DNA of 64,000 nucleotides from Rhizobium sp. BT03. GTDB lineage: Bacteria > Pseudomonadota > Alphaproteobacteria > Rhizobiales > Rhizobiaceae. The position numbers and the translations under genes were made by a program. The stretch spans positions 4,128,001 to 4,192,000 of the forward strand of contig NZ_CP125640.1 in assembly GCF_030053155.1 (NCBI RefSeq), given 5' to 3'. The notes below the pieces were generated by a model, which made no database searches, was not told the origin of the DNA, and worked only from the letters and a program-made list of their open reading frames with translations. The first letter of the stretch is position 1. Every line of letters begins with the position of its first letter. This document shows positions 57,964 through 64,000 of the stretch, piece by piece.

Positions 57964-59799
57964 ATGTTTCAGTCCTTCGAAGTCACCTCCACGCCCCAAT
58001 TCGGCAGGGATCGCGTATCGGCGCTGCGCGCTGCTTTCGATTCGCTCGGGATCGACGCCTTCCTCGTGCCGCGCGCCGACGAGTTCAACGGCGAATATGT
58101 TCCCGCATGTTCGGAGCGCCTGGCATGGCTGACGGGCTTCACCGGCTCGGCAGGCATCGCGCTGATCCTGCGCACGCAGGCGATCGTCTTCGTCGACGGG
58201 CGTTATGTGACGCAGCTTGCCGAACAGGTCGACGGGTCGGTCTTCTCGGGCGGCGATCTCGTCAACGAGCCGCCGCATCTCTGGCTGGCCGCGAACGGAG
58301 CCAAGGGCCTGCGGCTCGGCATCGATCCCTGGCTGCATGCCGGTGCCGAGGTGCGCCGTCTGGAACGAGCGCTTTCGCAGATCGGCGGGACGCTCACCTT
58401 CCTGCCGCACAATCCGCTCGACAGGCTCTGGAGCGACCGGCCGGCCGAGCCGCTCGGCGCGGTCAGCATCCAGAATGTCGCGCAGGCCGGCGTGCTGGCG
58501 AGCGACAAGATCGCCACGATCGCCGCCGATCTTTCGAAGAAGAATCTTGCGGCGGTTTTGATCGCCGATCCCTCCTCGGTTGCCTGGACCTTCAACATCC
58601 GCGGCGCCGACGTGCCGCACACGCCGCATCCGCTGGCGCGCGCCATCGTCCATGCCGACGGGCGGGCGGAGCTCTTCCTCGATAAGCGCAAGACCGGCAT
58701 CGAGCCGGAGGCCTATCTCGCGCAGATATGCACGCAGCTGCCGCCCTCGGCGCTGGAGGAGAGGCTCGCCGCCGTTTCCAGGGATGGCGGCCGTGTGCTG
58801 ATCGACCCCGATATCGCCTCCTATGCGCTGGCCGAGATCATCCGCAAGGCGGGCGGCGAAGGGGTGGAGGGCGCCGATCCCGCCAAGCTGCCGCGCGCGG
58901 TGAAGAACGACGTCGAGATCAACGGCTCGGCCGCCGCGCATCTGCAGGACGGGGCGGCGATGGTGGAATTCCTCTATTGGCTGTCGCAGGAAAAACCCGG
59001 CACGGTGAGCGAGATTGCCGCCGCCGAGCACCTCGAAGCGGCACGCGCCCGCGTCGGCCAAAGCATGCAGAACCCGCTGAAGGAGATTTCCTTCGACACG
59101 ATTTCGGGTGCGGGCGAACATGCGGCGATCATGCATTACCGCGTGACGACCGAGACCAACCGGATGATCGAGGCCGGCGAACTTTTCCTGATCGATTCCG
59201 GCGCGCAATATATCAACGGCACGACCGACATCACCCGCACGGTTGGCATCGGGGCGGTTTCAGAAGAGCATCGCCGGTTCTTCACGCTGGTGTTGAAGGG
59301 GATGATCCAGATCAGCACGGCGCGTTTCCCGAAGGGTACGCGCGGCTGCGACCTCGATCCGCTGGCGCGCATTGCGCTCTGGCGGGCAGGGGCCGATTTC
59401 GCGCATGGCACGGGTCATGGCGTCGGCTCCTATCTCTCGGTGCATGAGGGGCCGCAGCGCATCTCCAGGCTTTCGACGCAGGAACTGCTGCCCGGCATGA
59501 TCCTGTCGAACGAGCCGGGCTATTACCGGCCGGGCAGCTTCGGCATCCGCATCGAAAACCTGATCTATGTGCGCGCGGCCGAGGAGATCGACGGCGGCGA
59601 TGCGGCCATGCTCGGCTTCGAAACGCTGACTTTCTGCCCGATCGACCGCAGCATCGTCATTCCGGAGCTGCTGACCCATGACGAGCTGCACTGGTTCAAC
59701 GACTATCACCGCCGCACGCGCGAGGCGCTGATGCCGCTGATCCACGATCACGACGTCAGGGCGTGGCTCGAAAACGCGACGCTGCCCTTGGAATATTAG
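57964..59799 (+). CDS. pepP: Xaa-Pro aminopeptidase (M24B)
   Basis: Removes N-terminal residues in front of proline. 611 residues, the long three-domain form with two N-terminal creatinase-like domains. Metal ligands appear in FLIDSGAQYINGTTDITRTV (two Asp), HGTGHGVGSYLSVHEGP (His), LSNEPGYYRPG (Glu) and FGIRIENLIYV (Glu). Start at MFQSFEV (57964) was preferred over an upstream frame beginning MAGIPFT at 57913. Confidence 0.92.
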   Translation: MFQSFEVTSTPQFGRDRVSALRAAFDSLGIDAFLVPRADEFNGEYVPACSERLAWLTGFTGSAGIALILRTQAIVFVDGRYVTQLAEQVDGSVFSGGDLVNEPPHLWLAANGAKGLRLGIDPWLHAGAEVRRLERALSQIGGTLTFLPHNPLDRLWSDRPAEPLGAVSIQNVAQAGVLASDKIATIAADLSKKNLAAVLIADPSSVAWTFNIRGADVPHTPHPLARAIVHADGRAELFLDKRKTGIEPEAYLAQICTQLPPSALEERLAAVSRDGGRVLIDPDIASYALAEIIRKAGGEGVEGADPAKLPRAVKNDVEINGSAAAHLQDGAAMVEFLYWLSQEKPGTVSEIAAAEHLEAARARVGQSMQNPLKEISFDTISGAGEHAAIMHYRVTTETNRMIEAGELFLIDSGAQYINGTTDITRTVGIGAVSEEHRRFFTLVLKGMIQISTARFPKGTRGCDLDPLARIALWRAGADFAHGTGHGVGSYLSVHEGPQRISRLSTQELLPGMILSNEPGYYRPGSFGIRIENLIYVRAAEEIDGGDAAMLGFETLTFCPIDRSIVIPELLTHDELHWFNDYHRRTREALMPLIHDHDVRAWLENATLPLEY

Positions 59800-59823
59800 A
59801 GTGGTGGCGCCTGAACGCAGGCG

Positions 59824-60132
59824 TTAAACGCCGGCGGTATGGCGCCAGATCATCACGACAGTCCAGGCGGCGACCAGCATCCATGTATGAGTGAAACGCA
59901 GGCCGACGAAGAGGGCGACGGCGAGCGCCAGCTTCGACTCCCAGCCGCCGATGAAGAAGGCAGGCGCGACCAGCGTCGTCAGCACGGCGGCCGGCACGGC
60001 GTTCAGCGCCGCCTCCATGCGCGGCGGGATGCGCTTCATCCGGGTGATGAGGACATAGCCGCCGATGCGTGTCGCGAAGGTCGCGGCTGCGGCGGCGAGG
60101 ATGACGAGCGCCATGTGAAGATCGAATTCCAT
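59824..60132 (-). CDS. azlD: branched-chain amino acid exporter small subunit AzlD
   Basis: 102-residue, three- to four-helix protein of the AzlD family (ATFATRIGGYVLITRMKRIP, ALNAVPAAVLTTLVAPAFF). It works with AzlC to export branched-chain amino acids or analogues. It starts only three bases after the azlC stop, so the pair is one operon. Confidence 0.9.
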   Translation of the reverse strand: MEFDLHMALVILAAAAATFATRIGGYVLITRMKRIPPRMEAALNAVPAAVLTTLVAPAFFIGGWESKLALAVALFVGLRFTHTWMLVAAWTVVMIWRHTAGV

Positions 60133-60135
60133 GGC

Positions 60136-60867
60136 TCAGACCTCGTGCACTTCGGATTGCAGGGCGTCGGCTTCGAGGTCAGGCTCCGGCGACGGCAATG
60201 GCAGCAGCGCGGCGAGCACGATGCCGGCGGCCGCACCGAGGCTGACATGCCAGGGCGAACCGACATAACGATAGGCGAGCACGGATGCCACCGCGCTGAC
60301 GAGCGCCACGGGCAGGAAATTGTCGCGCTTGCGGAAGCCGAGGACGATGCCGAGGAAATAGGCCGGCAGCAGGATATCGAGGCCGATGGCCTTGGGATCG
60401 CCGATAAAGCCGCCGAGCATGCCGCCGGCGACGCTGATCAGCACCCAGGGAATGTAGATGATGATGCCGAAGCCGAAATACCAGGCGAAGGTCAGCGGTT
60501 TGCCGGCCTCGCTGCGCTTCACCGCTTCGGCAAATTGCGGATCGACGAGCAGGAAGAAAGTGAGGAATTTCTGCACCGGCGTGAAATGGCCGATATAGCG
60601 CGCCAGGGCCGCCGAATACAGCACGTGGCGGAAATTGACGGCGAGGATCGACAGCACGATCAGCCAGGCATGGACATTGTGGCCGAAGAGCTCGATGCCG
60701 ACCATCTGGCTGGCGCCGGCATAGACGGTGGCGCTCATAAAGGCGACCTCGGAAAGCGACAGGCCGTTTTCGACCGCGAGCGCCCCGAACAGCGCGCCAA
60801 ACGGCGCCGACGCCAGCGCAACGGCGGAGCCGCCCCGCAAACCTTCAACAAAGTCGGCGCGATTCAT
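60136..60867 (-). CDS. azlC: branched-chain amino acid exporter large subunit AzlC
   Basis: 243-residue membrane protein of the AzlC family. FVEGLRGGSAVALASAPFG at the N-terminus, LSEVAFMSATVYAGASQMV and LSILAVNFRHVLYSAALARY are typical family segments. Start at 60867; azlD follows after three bases. Confidence 0.9.
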   Translation of the reverse strand: MNRADFVEGLRGGSAVALASAPFGALFGALAVENGLSLSEVAFMSATVYAGASQMVGIELFGHNVHAWLIVLSILAVNFRHVLYSAALARYIGHFTPVQKFLTFFLLVDPQFAEAVKRSEAGKPLTFAWYFGFGIIIYIPWVLISVAGGMLGGFIGDPKAIGLDILLPAYFLGIVLGFRKRDNFLPVALVSAVASVLAYRYVGSPWHVSLGAAAGIVLAALLPLPSPEPDLEADALQSEVHEV

Positions 60868-60999
60868 ATGGGTGATCCTGTTGGAAATTCAGCTTTCACT
60901 TATGGTCTGTAACCTGCCGCGGCAATTGAATTTCGTTGATTGACCTATCGATTTCGCTGAAGCATCAAAGCCCCGATCGCGTCGGCTGGAGAGGACCTC

Positions 61000-61245
61000 A
61001 TGAAGAAGATCGAGTTTTCGAAGGAAGAAAAGGCTGAAATCGTTTCGCGCATCCGCGATTATTTCGACCGGGAACTCGATCCCATCGGCGCCTTGCCGGC
61101 CGAATTCCTGCTTGATTTTTTCGCCGTGGAGATCGGGCCGTACCTCTACAATCGAGGGCTGAGAGATGCTCAGGCGGCCCTATTGAAGAGAATGGAAGAC
61201 CTGGCCGAGGACATCCATCTGCTCGAGCGGGAGGAAAAATCCTAG
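61000..61245 (+). CDS. DUF2164 family protein
   Basis: 81-residue acidic, helical protein of the DUF2164 family: FSKEEKAEIVSRIRDYFDRE, DPIGALPAEFLLDFFAVEIG, PYLYNRGLRDAQ. Function unknown; no membrane segment or signal peptide. GGAGAGGACCTC lies upstream of the ATG. Confidence 0.85.
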   Translation: MKKIEFSKEEKAEIVSRIRDYFDRELDPIGALPAEFLLDFFAVEIGPYLYNRGLRDAQAALLKRMEDLAEDIHLLEREEKS

Positions 61246-61339
61246 CGTCTGGGGAAGGAAATCAGAGCCCTCATTTAACGCCAAATTATGTCCCGGCCGA
61301 TATGGTCGTCGCGCTTTCATTCACCGGGTTGCGTGTCAT

Positions 61340-62932
61340 TTGGCCTTGATTGTGTCTGTCGTTGATGAGCCGCGTTTTGCCAAGCTCGGCAAGCCGTTGA
61401 TCTTTTTGATCTGGCTTGCGCTGGCCTCTGCTCTTTGCTGGTCCGAAACCGTTTGGCGTGACGAGGTTCGTGCATTGTCATTGGCCCTTCAGGGGGACAA
61501 TTTCGCTGATATGCTTCGCCAGATGCATGGCGAGGGTCATCCGGCTCTCTGGTATATCCTGCTGCGCGCCGCCTATGTCGTGGTCGGCTCTCCCGTCGTT
61601 CTGAAGGTCGTTGCGCTGATGATTGCGGCGGCGGCGGCTTATCTTCTTGTTTTCCGGCTGAAACTGCCCCTTTCGATCATGCTGCTGTCGCTGTTCGGCA
61701 GTTTTTCGATTTTCGAATACGCCGCGATGTCGCGAAATTACGGCATCAGCATGCTGGTGATTTTCCTGATCGTCCTGACCTGGGAGAAAGGAGCCCGCAA
61801 CGGAATATTGACCGGCCTGTTGTTCGCCTTGCTGGCGAACACCAACGTCCATTCGGTCGTCCTCGTCGGCGGCTTCCTGGCCTATTGGTTTTTCGATCTG
61901 GTTCTGGCGCGGCCAAGGCTTCGTTTGGGGGAATATCGAGCCTTTGCGACAGCCGCTGCCATCGCCGCGGTTGGAATTGTTGTGTGTTTCCTGACGGTCT
62001 ATCCGACCTTCAATGATACGGGCCAGAACGATCTCAGCGGCGAAAATTTCGCTTTGCTTGCTCTTCGTGCTCTTACCCTGCCCAGTTCGCATTTCACGTC
62101 GTTCTATCCCGACAGCATCCTTGAACTGATAGTGGCCTATCCGTTGGCGTTCCGTATCTTTACCGCGTTGATGTCCGTACTCATCTACGGCAGCCTGTTC
62201 GCGTTGGCGAACCGATGGCCGGCAATGATCGCGGCCGGGCTGGTGCTTTTGGGGCTCTCGCTGCTTTTTACGCTTGTCTATCCCGGCGGATACAGACATC
62301 AGGCGCTCTGGCTGGTTTTCATGATTGCGATGACCGCCTTGACCACAGACTTCCAGCGTCAAGGGGCGGGCGTTGCCGCCATGAAGGCTGCCGGCGGCGG
62401 CGTAAAGTTCGGGCGCCTGTGCTTCCTGATATTGCTGGCGCTGCAGGTCGTGTCCGGTATCGAAAAGGTCAATCGCGCCTTCGTGGCCGAAATACCCTTC
62501 AGCAGGAGCAAGGATTTCGGCGCTTTCATGCAATCGCGCCCCGATCTCAAGGATGCGATCATCATGGCAGATCCCGACTATCTCGTCGAAGCCTTGCCTT
62601 ATTATCTTTCCAATCGCACTTATCTGATGCGGGAGGAGCGCTTCGGCGCCATTGTGCGATATACCCGCAATGCGCGGCTTTCGCTAAGCCTTGCCGATGT
62701 TCTCCAAACGGCGCGCCGGCTGCAACAGAGCGAGCATGTACCTGTTATCGTTCTTCTGTCGCAGCGGCTTGATCAGATTAATGCGCCCGTCTCCTTGCGT
62801 GAGAGCTATGTCTGGCGGTTGTCGCTGACGCCGGATGAGATTGCAGCTTTCCTGAGCGCAACCGACCTCGTCAAACGTTTCGGGCCAGTCGTCGGCAGCG
62901 ATGAGACCTACGACGTCTATGTGATGAAGTAA
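61340..62932 (+). CDS. polytopic membrane protein, possible GT-C glycosyltransferase
   Basis: About 530 residues with roughly ten or eleven hydrophobic segments and a C-terminal soluble part. An acidic pair in ETVWRDEVRALSLALQG shortly after the first helix and GHPALWYILLRAAYVVVG in the next loop resemble the W-x-DE and GHPPL region of PMT/ArnT-like GT-C enzymes that use lipid-linked sugars. Acceptor and donor unknown. The start is uncertain (TTG 61340, TTG 61346 or GTG 61352; no strong ribosome site). GC content appears lower than that of neighbouring genes, which may mean later acquisition. Confidence 0.65.
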   Translation: MALIVSVVDEPRFAKLGKPLIFLIWLALASALCWSETVWRDEVRALSLALQGDNFADMLRQMHGEGHPALWYILLRAAYVVVGSPVVLKVVALMIAAAAAYLLVFRLKLPLSIMLLSLFGSFSIFEYAAMSRNYGISMLVIFLIVLTWEKGARNGILTGLLFALLANTNVHSVVLVGGFLAYWFFDLVLARPRLRLGEYRAFATAAAIAAVGIVVCFLTVYPTFNDTGQNDLSGENFALLALRALTLPSSHFTSFYPDSILELIVAYPLAFRIFTALMSVLIYGSLFALANRWPAMIAAGLVLLGLSLLFTLVYPGGYRHQALWLVFMIAMTALTTDFQRQGAGVAAMKAAGGGVKFGRLCFLILLALQVVSGIEKVNRAFVAEIPFSRSKDFGAFMQSRPDLKDAIIMADPDYLVEALPYYLSNRTYLMREERFGAIVRYTRNARLSLSLADVLQTARRLQQSEHVPVIVLLSQRLDQINAPVSLRESYVWRLSLTPDEIAAFLSATDLVKRFGPVVGSDETYDVYVMK

Positions 62933-62953
62933 GCGAGCGGACTGCAGCCTCCC

Positions 62954-63618
62954 TCAGCCCTCGCGCTTCATCCGCTCCCGGCGCGCGAATTCGGCCTGCG
63001 AGGGCTCCGACATGGCGAAGCTGCCGGGTTTGACCTCGCCTGTGCGTTCGTAGACGCTCATGATGACGCCCGTGGTCGAAACCGAGTTGGCGGTGAGCTT
63101 CAGCGCCTCCGGTTTTGCGCCATGGCCGAACAGGCGCTTGCCGGGGCCGAGGATGAGAGGGAAGGTCAGCAGACGGAGTTCGTCGATCAGGTCGTGCGCC
63201 AGCAGGGTTGCAGGAGGCCGCTGCTGCCCTGGGTCAGAAGGTCGGGGCCGTCCTCCCGTTTCAGCCGGGCAATTTCGGCGACGGCATCGCTTCGCAGCGC
63301 AACGGAATTTTCCCAGGTGAGCGGCTCCTTCGAGTTGGTCGCGACGTATTATGTCGCGGCATTGAAGGCCTTGCCGATGGGGTCGTCTTCGCTGACATAG
63401 GGCCAGTGGGCGGCGAAGATCTCATAGGTGTTGCGACCGAGCAGCAGCGCGAAGGGATCGGTGAAGATCCCATCCATGAACTGGCCCATCGCCTCGTCCC
63501 AATAATTGACGGTCCAGCCGCCAAGGATGAAGCCGCCGGTCGGATCCTCCTCAGGCGCGCCGGGCGCCTGCATCACGCCATCCAGGCTCACAAAGGCTGC
63601 GCTCACAAGCTTTCTCAT
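62954..63618 (-). pseudogene. decayed RibD_C / dihydrofolate-reductase-like protein
   Basis: The start at 63618 gives MRKLVSAAFVSLDGVMQAPG, and the frame stops at 63349-63351 (TAA) after IGKAFNAAT, where homologues read on. In the same frame YVATNSKEPLTWENSVALRS and LKREDGPDLLTQGSSGLLQ follow, then a one-base loss near 63205-63208 shifts the frame; the remainder (LLAHDLIDELRLLTFPLILG, GKRLFGHGAKPEALKL) is read in another frame to 62954. One nonsense change and one frameshift indicate a recent pseudogene. Confidence 0.82.
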
Positions 63619-63755
63619 CTCTCGGCTCCACGGTTTGTGTGTTCAGAGCCAAGGACGGATGAGTGTGCGCCAATCCGACATTCTCCGCGTTGTTTTTAAA
63701 GCCTGTCGCGCAAAAAAAGCGAGGAGCGAAAGATCGCGACGCGCTTTAGCTTGAG

Positions 63756-64000
63756 TTAGCCGGTCAAAACCTTGGCGCTGTCGATAATGGCGATGCCATG
63801 GGCGCGCATCTCCTCGATCGCGGCGGCAACACCTTGGGGCGAGATGCCGCGGCTGGCATCCTCGATGAAGCGGACGCGCACATGGGGCATCATTTCCAGC
63901 GCGTCGAGCGCGGAGAACTTGACGCAATAATCGGTCGCGAGACCGCAGACATCGAGATCGGTGATGCCCTGATCCTCGAGGAAGTCGGAGAGGCCGGTGG
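63756..64000 (-). CDS. pncA: nicotinamidase/pyrazinamidase, C-terminal part
   Basis: Hydrolyses nicotinamide to nicotinate for NAD recycling. About 81 C-terminal residues are visible; the N-terminus lies beyond the window. The catalytic Cys is in DVCGLATDYCVKFSALDA, the characteristic isochorismatase-like block, followed by EDASRGISPQGVAAAIEEM. The protein ends DSAKVLTG. Confidence 0.88.
   Translation of the reverse strand, partial: TGLSDFLEDQGITDLDVCGLATDYCVKFSALDALEMMPHVRVRFIEDASRGISPQGVAAAIEEMRAHGIAIIDSAKVLTG

Overview
The window looks like a chromosomal segment of a fast-growing Rhizobium (R. etli / R. leguminosarum type alphaproteobacterium). The reasons are its high GC content, the btaAB betaine-lipid genes, long rhizobial FtsZ and FtsL proteins, class A RNase P RNA just upstream of the division cluster, and mosaic palindromic intergenic repeats of rhizobial type. 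No rRNA, tRNA or CRISPR array was recognised.

Layout. 1-2.6 kb: minus-strand operon of an alpha/beta hydrolase, a DMT exporter and a CaiB-type CoA-transferase (cut by the window edge). 2.7-7.4 kb: periplasmic RNase T2, ettA, an ArsR-methyltransferase fusion regulator and metF, with two clear terminators. 7.4-20.4 kb: a 25-residue membrane peptide behind a perfect CtrA-type site, a second DMT exporter, a set of murein-active enzymes (MltB-type, GH25, two SLT lytic transglycosylases, an AmpD-type amidase, a serine beta-lactamase-like protein), btaA-btaB, a LysE exporter, PPi-dependent phosphofructokinase and a TerB/J-domain protein. 20.4-22.8 kb: two tandem paralogous FAD oxidoreductases, then rnpB.

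23.4-51.3 kb is the dcw (division and cell wall) cluster: MraZ boxes, mraZ-rsmH-ftsL-ftsI-murE-murF-mraY-murD-ftsW-murG-murC-murB, an interruption by an opposing epimerase gene and an aquaporin gene, then ddlB-ftsQ-ftsA-ftsZ, lpxC, bamD, recN and ligA. Most junctions overlap by 1-4 bases, so precursor synthesis (Mur enzymes, MraY, Ddl), septal assembly (FtsL/I/W/Q/A/Z) and outer-membrane building (LpxC, BamD) are physically coupled.

51.3-64 kb is accessory: GNAT acetyltransferase, exonuclease, CreA, CheW, SCO protein, PrmA, an IS110-family element, a 57-residue protein, PepP, AzlCD, DUF2164, a GT-C-like membrane protein, a decayed dihydrofolate-reductase-like gene and the 3' part of pncA.

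The most exciting object is the IS110-family element at about 56007-57157. Its 5' non-coding end reads as a bridge RNA: a 5' hairpin, then a stem with an internal loop whose two strands match the left and right halves of the actual insertion site, then an 11-nt sequence identical to the joined element ends. The element sits with an apparent CT core inside a rhizobial palindromic repeat, and the empty site can be rebuilt by eye.
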